Shown here piece by piece: positions 37,147 through 49,100 of a DNA stretch of 64,000 nt. The stretch is from Chamaecyparis obtusa (taxonomy: Eukaryota > Streptophyta > Pinopsida > Cupressales > Cupressaceae): contig BSBK01006738.1 in NCBI GenBank assembly GCA_027943335.1, forward strand, positions 377,001-441,000, written 5' to 3'. The number at the start of each line of letters is the position of its first letter. The first letter of the stretch is position 1. The position numbers and the translations under genes are program-made. Below the pieces are notes generated by a model that was not told the origin of the DNA, did not search any database, and was given only the letters and a program-made list of their open reading frames with translations.

Positions 37147-38650
37147 TGTTGGGTTCTGATGTTTCCCCAACACTAAGTCTTCCAACAAAGGCTTCCAATA
37201 AGTGTTACAGCACTTTACTTTACTGTTACACCCCTTCAACAATCTTGAGGGTATCAATCTAGTCCAAAAATTCACAACAATCTATTGACTTGTTCCACAA
37301 AACAGGGCTACAGGAACAAAATGGAAAAAGTTTGAAGTTCCTGTCACTAACCAACATACACACCTAAATAAATGATGGAATTTTTTAATGTTCAACTACC
37401 CAAACAATACCCTACAAAACCAACTCCGAGTCTACTCCAGCACTCCAAGAATCTTCCAAAGTACATAGACCTAGTAGGGCCCTAATAGGCTTGGTTTTCA
37501 AAGAAAGACCAATGAAATGGGTTCATAGATCAAAGATAGGCTTTAGGATCTCTTCAAGGTTATCTAAAAACACCTAATCCACCTTTCAAACACTTAATTT
37601 CTTCTTCTGCAACACTGTATATGCAAATTTCTATACTTCAGGACCAAATACATCCATATATTTGGCCTAGGGCTTGCAAGCATAAATCATTCCCTCTAAT
37701 TCTGCAACTCCTACTCCTAGAATATGAAAATACATTCCTAAACCTTTCATTTACATTGGGTTTTGTGCAATTTGGGTGGTACAGTCGTGATCTATACCCC
37801 CATTTGCCCAAAACCCTTGTCTACCTAGGGTTTATTGGTTATTTATAAAGAAACTACTACAGCTTGAGCTATCGATTGCCAAATTACTTCAGACTAAGTG
37901 CATTCGAAAGATAACTCACCAATCTTGCCTCTCAAAACATTATCCTCTCACTCCCAGATCATACAAATCATACAGAATTGAAACAACAGGGTTTTGTAAC
38001 ACAAAAAACCAGGGAATCTTTATTGATAGTTTAAAAATCCGTACATATGTCCACCTCCCAAGTTGGGAAGTTTGATAGAAACATTTATACATCATTTCCA
38101 TCAATCAACCCTCTTTGATTCAGTTGAGATCAGTTATAACTTACTGATCTGTCTAACTGGCAACTTGCGACAGAAAGTTGCAAAGTTGTTTAGCAACTTT
38201 TGAAAAGTTGCACAGCAACTTTTGTTGCATTTTGCATTTTTGCATCCTATGAAGTCTAAAGACTTCCTAGCCTAAAAAGACATCTATGGAAACCTTTTCT
38301 AAGATCTCTACACTTTATTTAGACCATATTCTATGTCCTACACCCTATTTTAGTCCTATAGGTCTCTAAGGTTCAAGGTTTATAGAATCACCAAATGAAC
38401 CTAGAGCCTTTACAAATGGACTTATTATGAACTAAAAACTACTCTAAACATCTTCAAAGCATGGTGCTTTATCATGAGCCAAGTATAAGACTTAGATACA
38501 TGAAGAAACAAGTATGGTTCCTTTGAAGGCTTAATAAATGTCTTTTGGATCTTTGATGTGCCTTCATTGATTCTTCAAACCATTTCTTCCAAATATGCCA
38601 GGAGCTTCTAGTGCTCTGCACCATCAAACACCACAAGACTATGTTCTGCA
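37147..38650 (-). mobile_element. About 1.5-kb insert splitting the CACTA transposase, LTR-like
   Basis: DUF4218-side coding text ends near 37135 and DUF4216-side text restarts near 38653; the DNA between has no transposase similarity. It starts TGTTGGG and on the minus strand has a TATA-like CTTTATAAATAACC near 37840, as in an LTR read backwards. A 14-bp word near its right end (AGTGCTCTGCACCA, 38608) recurs near 32365. No clean target duplication was found, so the ends are approximate. Confidence 0.5.
38193..38211. repeat. Short palindrome GCAACTTTT-G-AAAAGTTGC
   Basis: Nine-base arms around one base, within a cluster (38159-38228) where AGTTGC/GCAACT alternates six or more times. Confidence 0.8.
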
Positions 38651-38652
38651 AT

Positions 38653-39180
38653 GGTCATAAATTTTGGATTAAAAGTTGGATGACATGAAGAAAACTTGTG
38701 ATTCTGGGATAATTGCAATCTTTCAGGTGACTACTATTTCATCTAGAAATGACTTACATCCTCGAGAGTCTCAAAATTAATACTATAAAATTTTGGATGA
38801 TATACTTGAGTGTGACTTTAATCCCTTCAAATTAGTTGTCTTCATCATCAAATGGTATAGGCTATGACTTAATCAAAATTATCCTCATAGAAATGTTATT
38901 GAACATGATAATGGATTTACAATAGTTAATACAAGGTTATTTGAGCTAGTTGGGGATGAGACCTATGTTCTTCCAAGCCAATGTGAGAAAGTATTTTACT
39001 CAGAGGTTCCACATAAACCAAGTTGGTCATTTTTTGTTAGACATGATCCAAGAGGAAGACTGATAAAGTATAATGTGATGGAAGAAGAAGATATCGAAGA
39101 AGTAGAAGATGATGTAGATGATGATAATGATCGATAGTTAGTCGATGATGTTCCTGGCACAAATTTTCATAAAGAATAAT
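38653..39180 (+). pseudogene. CACTA DUF4216 module and acidic tail
   Basis: Readable segments: ILDDILECDFNPFKLVVF (38794), HRNVIEHDNGFTIVNTRLFE (38893), VGDETYVLPSQCEKVFYSEV (38951) and PSWSFFVRHDPRGRLIKYN (39018). These match the DUF4216 family found downstream of DUF4218 in plant CACTA proteins. An acidic tail (EEEDIEEVEDD) follows and merges into the triplet repeat at 39190. The start of the module has stops, and its link to the upstream exons is cut by the 37147-38650 insert. Confidence 0.82.
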
Positions 39181-39186
39181 AAGATG

Positions 39187-39194
39187 ACGACAAC

Positions 39195-39248
<54 letters not shown>

Positions 39249-39360
39249 AATGATGATGATGATGATGATGATGATGAAAATGATGATGATGATTATGATG
39301 ATGATGATGGTGGTGGTGGTGGTGGTGGTGGTGAGGATGATGACGATGATGATCATTATG
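39187..39360 (+). repeat. Coding triplet expansion (GAT)n and (GGT)n
   Basis: Near-pure GAT repeats (19-20 units, then about 8, then more) followed by 8 GGT-type units. In the transposase frame this gives a run of about 40 Asp with few Asn, a Gly stretch, and more Asp. In other frames it gives Met or Ile runs, which are artefacts. Confidence 0.92.
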
Positions 39361-40020
39361 TTGAGTTGGATGAAGAAGAATATCAATGACATGAATGATA
39401 TGTAGAGTTATACGATCAATCCTTAGTCTATTGAATATTGATTTCTTGATAGAAATATATTTGACTTATATGGTTACATAGTTTATTCATTATGTATAGA
39501 ATTCCAATGCCATTACATAATTAATTCATGATATACCTTTTAATAGTTTTAATTCATATGTTATTCTTATGATGGATGTTATACATATGTATTTATTGTT
39601 GGTGCTGATTTCATGTATATATTTTGTTTGATACTGTCACCCTTGGTGGAAATAGGTAATTGACTACAGACATAGTCAACCCATCTTATGTTGAGGGTCC
39701 TTTATAGACAACATAAAGTTAAGGAATACAAAAAATATACAATGATTATGATGACTACATATTGTTCATGTTGTCTACTATGTAATTTTGAGTATACATA
39801 TCATGAAATTTTTAGCTAACATAAGATAATTGAATTACATATATAGGTTCCCAAACCTTTTTTACCAGCATCCCATACAGTCTCACGGATCAACAGGTAT
39901 AAGTCAATACACCCTATAGAGATAATTTATTTAATACATGTATAAATAGTAAGATATCTCTCCCATTTACAAAAATATCTCTCCCATTACCAGCTATCTC
40001 TCTCATTTAATGGAGTGCAG

Positions 40021-40768
40021 GTACCGGCAAATAGGTATTTTTTAGATGTGTCTTCCTTGAGTGAGGGAAATATAAGAATAGAAGATGAAAGTGAGACATG
40101 TAGTAGGTCTAAAATAGGGAGATCAACTAGGGGTCAAAAGACTAGAATAAAATTAAATAAGCATAAGAAATTTTTCCTTGCTTAAGGGGGGTCATGTTCT
40201 TATGATGATGAGACCAAAGGTGACATCAAGGTTCCCTTGAGGTAACAAAATATACAGAAACAATGGGTACCCAAGGAACTTCCTCCAATAAACATTGATT
40301 TTTGTGTTAGAAAGAGGATATATCGCATAGCACCATCATCATTACATGGTTTGGGCCTTATTTTCATGGATGGTATAAAGGTCTCTTACAAAAAAGTTGT
40401 TGAATTGATGGAGTTTGTCGGAACTTGTTATGATTACAAAATTTTGATGCATATTCTTTGATATAAAGAAAATTATGCGTAGGTATGCACTCTCAGAAAA
40501 TTATATACAACAAAAAGATAATAATCAAAGTAAAAGAGTGGATATAAACATTGACAGAAGGCCAAATGAAACAAGGAATATTGAAGGTTTTATAAATAGT
40601 ATGTGACCTGGGTCAACTATTAAGAAGTCCAATTGCATATTTGAGGCACGGGAGGGAAATCGTGTATTCGTATGTGTGATAAAATCAATACATACAGGGT
40701 AAGAGCTTCTTATCGATTACAATTTGAATCGTATAGATACAAACAAAGCTACTATCATAGGGGTGCAG
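40021..40768 (+). pseudogene. SET-domain-like exon inside the CACTA element
   Basis: After an acceptor-like GTGCAG (40021) the frame leads to IYRIAPSSLHGLGLIFMDGI (40318), then VELMEFVG (40402). Past a stop (40459) and a one-base frameshift (about 40473) it reads NIEGFINSM (40580), NCIFEARE (40632), VFVCVIKSIHTG (40665) and ELLIDYNLN (40703). The order S-x-HGxGL, E-x-VG, GFIN, NC, A/V-I-x-x-I-x-x-GEELxIDY is the order of SET-domain motifs in lysine methyltransferases. The usual N-H-S-C is degraded (N kept, then S-M-stop). Stops TGA 40604 and TAA 40700 kill it. Donor CAG|GTACGC at 40768. Function in the transposon is unknown; if ancestral copies were active, one role could be to alter chromatin at element copies (speculative). 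Confidence 0.65.
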
Positions 40769-40873
40769 GTACGCACTATGCACCATTTAAACCAACCTTT
40801 AATCAATGACTCTAACACACCATTTTATTATTAATTTTTTTTACTAACATTTTATATTTGATCTTTGTCATAG

Positions 40874-43740
40874 GGCCACATGGAGCAGCCACATAGAAGG
40901 GACAATGTTGATATTCTCATCTCTTCTATCCAGCAGATAAACCTCATTGTAATTGTACAAATTAGATAGAAGCAAAATGTCTTTTTAATATGTTCTTTTT
41001 TTTAATTGTTTTGGAGTAATTTTGATAGAGCTAATAATATTGTTTTCATAGATGGATGTTCAGAGAAAGGGAAAGGAACCTTCAGTCCCTCATGAGGACA
41101 CCTTTGATGAGGACCCATTGTTTGTTGATTTCTCACAATCTAATGACCCAATCGGTGCGATTAAAAAGTGTTTGCGAAAATTACAAATGAATTTTTTCAT
41201 TTGTCATCCATATACCCTCAAACTCCTGAGTCACAAGAGAGGGCAAACAAATTGATGCACCGAGCAAAAAACTTGAGAGTGAGTATTAATGAAGTTTTTA
41301 ATTATAATAAAAGTGCAATAATGGTTTTATTTTATACACGTTTATGTCATTAACTAAAATACGGACGTATTTTTTTATAGCATTTTTTGCATAATTTTGA
41401 ACCTCATGGCCATGATGAGGATAGTATAGGTGGTTTAGGTAGATCACATGTTCTATCCCCCACTTGTCTTTTCCACTAAATATATAGGAATGATCATAGT
41501 CAATGACAATATGCTCTAACAATCTTTTTTTATGCTCTAACAATCTTGTCCATGCTAGTCCATGTTTTTTTATGCTCTAATAATCTTATTCTTCAGCTCA
41601 TGTCAATGATCCTATGCCAATGCCACCTCAAACAAGGACAACCACAGATGTATTGATGACTACAATGTTGAAAAAATGTAGCATGCAGACACCTGCTACT
41701 GCACCACCTATTGGTACATAGATCCCTCTTTTGCTCTCTCTTTTGTTATGTGTTTATTTTCCTTTAAGTATTTTTTCTTGGGGGAATTTCAAAATGGATT
41801 CATTTTATGTGGTAGGAGATGTATCACATGACAATGTAGCATCATTTCCTAGATGTACCTATATTGCTAGTATGGGAATGGTGAAGGACTACATATTGCT
41901 CATGAGTGATGAAGAAATGGTTCCCTTAAAAGTAGTGAAGGTTCCTGATACTTTAAATTTATTATTATATATAGTGTAGTAGTAATTTACTTATTGATCA
42001 CTCTTTTTTTACTAATGATCCCATGAATTTTTTGTAGGGAATGATGTTTTTTATAGAAAAATTAATGACGAGTGTTTGTGGATACTCGGGCCCACCATAC
42101 ATGAATGGTGGAACATCATATCCAAACTAAAACCCCAATCTACTATTTTGATTTCATATCATTGCTAGAATAGTTTTCCTTTGATCTATTTATTGAACTA
42201 TATTAAAGGTAGCTTCACTTCATTAATGAATCTAACAGGTTTTTTTTCTTAAAAGGTGGAATAAACAAGATAAAAAGTTAAAGAATGATCTCGTAGAGAA
42301 TATGAACAATTTTTTTGGAGCTCGTGCATTCAAGAAAAATAGGCTCCTTGAGAAATTTGGGTTATGTATGAATTATCTGATAGACTAGTACATGACAACA
42401 TTAGAGAATAAATTAAAGTACAAGCATCCCCCCTATAATCTGATTTTGGATGCGAAGAAGAGAATTGAAAGGAAAAAAGGAAATACACCACCAAACACGA
42501 GAAGAAGGTATGTGACATTGTTAAGAATGTAATTATGTACTAATTACTCTTTATATTTATATAATCTAACATATTTCAAACTTTTCATAGGCTGAGTGAC
42601 ACATCAAAGGCAATCAAGGCAATACTAGAAAAGCACGGGCAACACAAGCTCGGCTCTGGTGGTTATTCAAAAATTATCGCACGAGTTGTAAGTATTAGTA
42701 AATGAAAAATCATATCAAAATATTTATAAATTGTAAACAATTTTGTTTTGATGAAACAATGCAAGAAAAATTCATAATACCAAGCAAAAATAGAGTGCTC
42801 TTAGTTCAATAAACCACTCACAGAAGATGACAGGAGAATTGGCTTCCAACAGGGTTATAGAGTCGTGGTTGAATGACTATGATAATTGAGTGTGCAAGGT
42901 TCTAGTGATGGATCTATCGCATAGGTAATAAGCTAAATGAAAATTATTTTAAATTGAATACTTTACCAATTAGTCTATTTGATGTTAAGTTCCAACATAA
43001 AGTGACTATATTTGTTTTAAATAAGAAATCAATGATAAAAATGTGCATGACATTGGAATAAAGTCTGTTAATAACACAACCTGCACATGATGAAGCTCTA
43101 GATGTGCATCCTAGTAGTGTAGGTATTCATTTTCCATCAAATTTTTTATATAATTATTAATACAATTAAACATCTTAAATTAAAATCAGTGTATTAATTA
43201 ATGTAATATTTTTTGTTAATATTTTAGAGAATGTAGTCAGTGGTGACCAAGTGGAGTAGGACCTAGGTACACAACATTAGGAACATGATGTTCCCCCATT
43301 AGGTAAAGAGGACCACTCTTATTCCTTTAAACAAATTTAATTGCAATTATTTTATTGATTAATGTAACATTTCATATTTCAACTCCAGGGGGTGTTCAGC
43401 ATGCTAAGGTTGAGGTGAGATAAAATAATACAGAAGATGATGTGGCCCCATCAGGTAAAGAGCACCACATTTATGTTCTTTAAATTAATGAAATACTTGT
43501 AACAATAATAAAATATGTTTTTAATTTAACTCATTTCTTTGTTTTTTGCAGAGGACCCCCCTTTGCATCAACATCCTCCTCCTTAGTATACGACTAGGAA
43601 TACATTGAGATCATGACCATAGTGCAAATTAACTAAAGAGGGGGGAAATGATGAAGAAAATGACACTCCACTTAGTCTTTACATAGCTTCAAAAAAAACT
43701 AAAAAAGAAATTATTGCAATCTACCTTATTTGATAATGAC
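40874..43740 (+). pseudogene. CACTA second-gene exons, downstream
   Basis: Scattered exon-like pieces bounded by GT-AG signals: 40874 (GHMEQPHRRDNVDILISS), 41052-41255 (ATG, acidic, DTFDEDPLFVDF), about 41590-41720, about 41810-41960, 42250-42515 and 42592-42690 (SDTSKAIKAILEKHGQHKLG, then GGYSKI). The last resembles the region of plant CACTA second-gene (Ptta/En-Spm) proteins that ends in HGxxKLGxGGY. Three short exon-like segments near 43232-43305, 43389-43455 and 43552-43735 end the gene. Many stops. Exon borders are only partly certain. Confidence 0.5.
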
Positions 43741-43935
43741 TAATTTTTTATGTGTTAATGAATGTTCATGAATGATATGTGTTGATGAATGTTAATGAAT
43801 GTTGCATGTTGATGAATGTTAATGAATGTTATGTGTTATGAATGTCATGTTATAATGAATGAATGAATGTTATATTTTATTAATGGATGAAAGAATGAAT
43901 GAATGTTAGATGTTAACAGGAAATGTAGAGTGACA
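43730..43935 (+). repeat. Subterminal repeats of the CACTA element
   Basis: About 200 bp made mostly of ATGAATGTT and TTAATGAATG words (10 or more copies), then GTAGAGTGACATT and an 11-G run (43938-43948). CACTA elements carry short subterminal repeats that bind their transposase, so this marks the 3' end region. The exact terminus was not identified. Confidence 0.6.
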
Positions 43936-43950
43936 TTGGGGGGGGGGGCA

Positions 43951-46155
43951 TATGAGCTCCCACCTTCATGTGGTTGGCCCTATTAAGTAGAGAATATTAA
44001 ACTATTCTCAAAACAAAATAGAGCTCAATAAGATAACACACTTTTCTCAATAATGAAATTAGTCACTCTAATCCTTGATGACTTATTATCAATAGGGATC
44101 AATGGAATAGTAGCCTAATGCCTCCTTATGATGGCACCTTGGTGTAGATGGATAGTGGATAGTGGATAGTGGACCCACACCTCTACAATCTAACCAAAAG
44201 GATCACTCCTAGACCCTATACCCCAATTCATTTCCTTAATACCTACCAGTGGTCAAAAATCCTCTTAGGATCCACTATTCTCCACATGTCAATATCCTCT
44301 CAAACTCTTATCTCTATTGGATCATGTTCACTATTTAACATCCCATGTTTTGGTTGCTTGTACTCAATACCCTTCAACATGTCTTACCTATCCCACTCTA
44401 GATCACTTGATGAGATCAAGTACCTTTCATTTGATTCACCCTACACCCTATCATATGGATAATCCTATTCACTCTTTATTTTAAGAACCAAGACACCCTA
44501 ATGCAGATCCAAGTGGATCACTTATAAAATCCCATTCATCAAGGATAAATTCATAAAAGAGATTGTGAGATACAACTACTGACATCATACATCCCAATCT
44601 AGTTCACCATTCACCAAGTTTTGATCACTTCAAGGACCCAACTGGATACCCTTCCCCAAGACCTATAAATGGTCAATTCTCTTATATTGGATATCTTTCC
44701 TTCCACTAGACTCCACAACCTAAAGTTTTCACACACTCATCTGATCCTTCCACACATATTGAATTATGTCATGTGATTGTCCCAACCACAAGAATTTCAC
44801 TTTCTTTCAAAGGTCCCTTAACTTGGACCACTCCTTATGGACTCTCTACTATCTTCACCCAACCAATCTATTACACATTCCTACATTATTAATTAGAGTG
44901 AAAAATACAATCTTACTGTCTATTTTGATGGTCAACACATCCCTTAGAAATTTTCACTTTAAACACCCTATGTAAAGGGTCTCTTTCCCCCTAACCACTT
45001 GAGACACCCTCAATATTATCCCTTAGACTCCTAAGGCCTTGTCCACAATCCCTCATATCCATTTGATTCATTAACTCAACTTCCAAACAAGACAAACAAA
45101 CTTACCATGACATTGTCCTAATGTGACATCCATGACCAATCTATGAACCCTTACTTGTCTATCCCTACCCCTGGGAGCCCTACCTTCTCCAAGAACTTTA
45201 ATATGTTGTATACTCTCCCCTCCAACCTTCCTTCAAGTCTCCAAGATCATAGCACATCAATTAAAATTTTTGACATATTTTAGATATTAACTTAGGCTAG
45301 ATATGAACCCAATAGAATATGTGAATGGATCTTGATCACATTCCATGAACACATCATATGTATATTGTTACCTTCATTTTTCTCAACTCTCAATTTTAGT
45401 CTTGGTTGGTTAAAGTCATTAAGATGAAGTTGAACTTAAACCTTGTTAAGTTAGTTCAAGTTCAAGTTCAACCCAATTATCATTTCTGAGTCTTACAATG
45501 CCCATGTTTGTCTATCCCTCAAAAAAGGTCTGTCAGCCCCAAACTTGAACCCAGTCCTGAACCTTAAGTTTGTTCAAGTTCAAGTTCACTTTTGTAATAT
45601 AATGACTTGCACATGGAGACTTTGGTGGGGTTGTCCTTTCTGTCAAAAGAAATTTTCTATTTTTTAAGCACTTCGAGTGTTAATTAAATTTTGGAGGTTG
45701 TCATACAGAGATTGTCTCATTCAACTAGATGGCTCATGCATGTGAATATTGGAAATGATAGTTGACGGTGTGACATAGAGGGAGTCATTATTATATAGAT
45801 ATGGTAATTAGGGAATGTCCTTGGGAATTGAGATATTTGTGTCGAATTAGCTGGAAGATTAATAAGGAGTGGCTGGACATGTCAAATCAATCATTCTTCC
45901 ATTAAAGCATTTATTATAGACATGCTTTAAAGATTTATTATGAATCCTGCAAGGCATTTGCAAATAAATGAAGAATGATTAAAACTTTTATGTTAGTTAT
46001 GTTGGCTGAAGAAGGAAGAAGGAGCGATGAAATTGGTGGTGAGAAGTTTACAGAAAACTGGTGCACAAGAAATCGGTGAGTTATCTTTCCCCTTGCAATT
46101 TTCAATTTCAAAGGCTCTTTTTGTGTTATAAGTCTTTTTACTGCATGTTGGTAAG
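43951..46155. other. Unclassified DNA and leader of the 46-kb reading frame
   Basis: 43951-45350 has no coding feature. It includes a 7-bp tandem repeat (TGGATAG x3, then TGGACCC, 44146-44173). From about 45400 the sequence may be the leader of the next reading frame. It has two AAGTTCAAGTTCAA runs (about 45455 and 45570), echoed inside that frame at about 47868. A donor-like CG|GTGAGT at 46075 and an AG directly before ATG 46156 could bound a short leader intron. Confidence 0.45.
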
Positions 46156-49100
46156 ATGTCATTGTTCCGTCCAAAACTCCCAAAAGAGGAAATTAGAACC
46201 CACTTGTTAGTTTCTCTTCCGGACATTGGGGATACTTTCTTGTTGAATATAAATCTAGGAGAGCTATGTGATAGAGTCTGAAATGCTTCTAAGGGTTCTT
46301 TTTATAGGAAGTTAGCAAGAAGCAAACTTATAGAATTTGTTGCATTTCCTTCAGCTCTAATTTTCCCTAAAATAGTGTTGGAGTGTGCTAACAAGTATGA
46401 CGCTAAGAGCAGATGCATCAAGGATGCGTCAAAATAAATTTTGGTCAAAATTAGTTGAGAGACATTGATGGCGGCTCTGCAGATTCCTAATAAAGAATTG
46501 TATGAACCTTGGACTTACATGGAAGCAGACCATGTGTATGAGGTAGATAAGAAAAAATATAGCTCCTCAATATCCTAGGCATGGCTTGTGAAACCATAGA
46601 AAGGAGGATCCAAGTTGCCAAAGCCTCTGACAATTGAGCACCTTCATAAGGACATAGCTAATATGGTTCTTCTTTTAAATAGGGTGAAAGGGAACCCTCA
46701 TGCATTTCATTGGGAGAACTAGATGTACTGCTTCATCTAGAAGATTATAGAAGGAGATAAGTTTATAGACTAGGTTGACCTAATAGCAAAGAAACTCCAC
46801 ATAGAGCTCTTAAATGTGACTAATTTGACTGCATTTTACATGTCTTCTTATCTTGTTTATGTTTTAGCCTATTGCCAAGCTTGGGAAGGGTTACCCCATG
46901 AATTATGGATGAGTGATATGAAGATATATGATTATTTCACATGCTTACAAAAGGAAAAGTTCTCCAGCATGTTCAAAATAGTAAACGAGAGATTCTCAGG
47001 GAAATTAATTTTTGAGTTACAAGGGAAAGAGAATTGCAAGCTTTCTAAAGAAGCTAAATAGGTGATAAATGTTTATGGTTGTCATTTTATACAATTTCCT
47101 AGATTTACCTATCTTAGGGTTGGAGTGTTTGATGAGGAACCACTACGGCTCCCTAGGTTTTGTTTAGATGATGTAGTCTTGATGGAGCTCTGTAGGCAGC
47201 TTGTTCTGGTTGAACAAAAAGCAAGGACTTCAAAGAAGTCTTTAGGTGTTCTTTTCCCTATTGAATTAGGGTACTACAGGTGCAAAAGCTTTCAAGATGC
47301 TATAGCTATAAAAGAAGAGTTGGCTATTTTCTATCTACAAACCTATACTCCCAGAGTCAATTTTGACTATAGAGGCTTTGCAGGAGCCAATCTCAATGTC
47401 CCAGAAACATTCATGCACATCCCTAAGTTGGAGGATTTTTGGGCCAACTGCTCTAATGAATTGGAGGTAAGAAAAAGGCTGTGGTCCCGGTTAACTTTGA
47501 AACAAATCATCACCTTCAAGCTGGATATGGATACAGATGGGGTAGAGGAAGATAGTGAGATTGATGTTCTAGATTCTTAATACTTGGAGAAGGTCGAGTC
47601 TCTCCCTATTCCTGAGTTAGATTGGATGGATCTAGAGGAGGATGATCTACATAAAATAATGAAAAGGGTTATTGAAAGAACAAAGACATGGTTGTTGAAG
47701 AAAAAGAGTTTTGTTACTCCTTTGCAATCTGCTAAGAAACAAGTAAAGACCAAAAGGAGGAGTTCAGCGAAGAAAGCTTCTATTTTAACTAACGTAAGTG
47801 TTGATCAATTTTGTGTAGGAAAAACTGAACCTAAAGCTAAACTTAAACTTGAGCCAATTTCTCCACAAGTTCAAGTTCAAGTTCAAGTTCAACACCAAGC
47901 TGAATCCAAAGTTCAAGTAACCAAATCAAGCTTAAGAGTTAAAAATAGGACTAAGAGGTAGGAAATAATTCCCAGTGTCACTGTGAATTGGACTCATCAG
48001 ATGTTGATCCACAGGTAATTATCATTGTAGACCATAAGATACCTGAGATGGTAGATAATCAACAGATACAGGAGGAAACAAAGAATACTCTGAAGAACTC
48101 ACTGGCTCTTTTGAGTAACTATGATGCTCAAAAGAAATCCTCCACTGCCCCACCATGGATGGAGACCTCGGTTGCCAAGAAAAGAAATGTGGTTCCTTTA
48201 TCAGTACCCATTGATGATGTAGTAAGCAAATGTTTGGGAAAATCTTCAAAGGCTAAGAAAATGAAGATGGAGTCCAGAATAGATTTTGTTGAAAGCAGTG
48301 GTCACTGGATGACATAGATTGCAAAGCCTAAGGATGACAAAGCTGAAGGGGAGGCTTTAGTTCAAGATTTTCAAATATCCAAGGTGGATTTGGGGAAAGA
48401 CACCAAAGCCGCCGATATGAGATTCTTCAAAGTGTCAAATAAGAAGATTTCTAGTAGAGTCTGGAAAGATGCCAAGGACAAATAGGAGATGAAGGAGGCT
48501 ATGAAGAGTATGGCCCAATATATTAATTTCATCCACCATCCTAAACCCTTTCCTTTCAGTAAAATACTAGCCTCCATTGATATGAAATCTCTAGATAATC
48601 AACAGTTTCTTGACTAAGTTCAAAGAAGCAAGGCGGTAAGCAAAGCATTTGATGATTGGGTAGAATGTGTAAAAATAGAAGTTGTCAAGCAGCTAATTCA
48701 CCTAGATCAAACCCACACCGAAGGAGATCACCTGGTAAAGAAAGTAGAAGCCAGTATTGAAGAATGGGAGATAGATAAGACTACCTAGACCAAAGAGCTC
48801 CATTGGATGGAAGAAGCTGAAGAGTACGGTCTACAAAAGTTCCTCACGGAGAGGTCAGTGCCAGAACTAGATGACAAAATCCTTTATGTTATAAAGGAAT
48901 GTATAGACTGGAGAAATGAAGCTGTAGCCCTGGGAATTTCTGAGGTAAAGAATCTCCTGAAGGGGCTAAAGACAATTAAAGAAATCATCTCCAATGATAT
49001 AAGCTAGATTGATAAGCAGTGCCAAGAAGCCCAAGAGGAGTTGGATAAACTAATTGAATAGGTAATCAAGGATGTAAATAATTGGTTTGATGAGCTCAAA

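Larger units (their letters stand above)
32942..43950 (+). mobile_element. CACTA (En/Spm) DNA transposon, decayed
   Basis: Coding order typical of plant CACTA elements is recognisable: transposase-associated Cys-rich start (33748), tnp2 transposase (about 34480-35760), DUF4218 (36104-36734), DUF4216 (38653-39180), then a second gene region to about 43740. GT-AG introns are visible inside conserved blocks. Short subterminal repeats lie at 43730-43935. I could not find matching CACTA terminal inverted repeats, so both outer limits are approximate. A foreign insert of about 1.5 kb splits the transposase gene at 37147. Stops and frameshifts throughout show it is dead. Confidence 0.85.

Noticed and set aside
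39138..39405. Poly-Met and poly-Ile frames on both strands
   Set aside because: Off-frame readings of the GAT/GGT repeat; the DUF4216 frame reads it as Asp/Gly.
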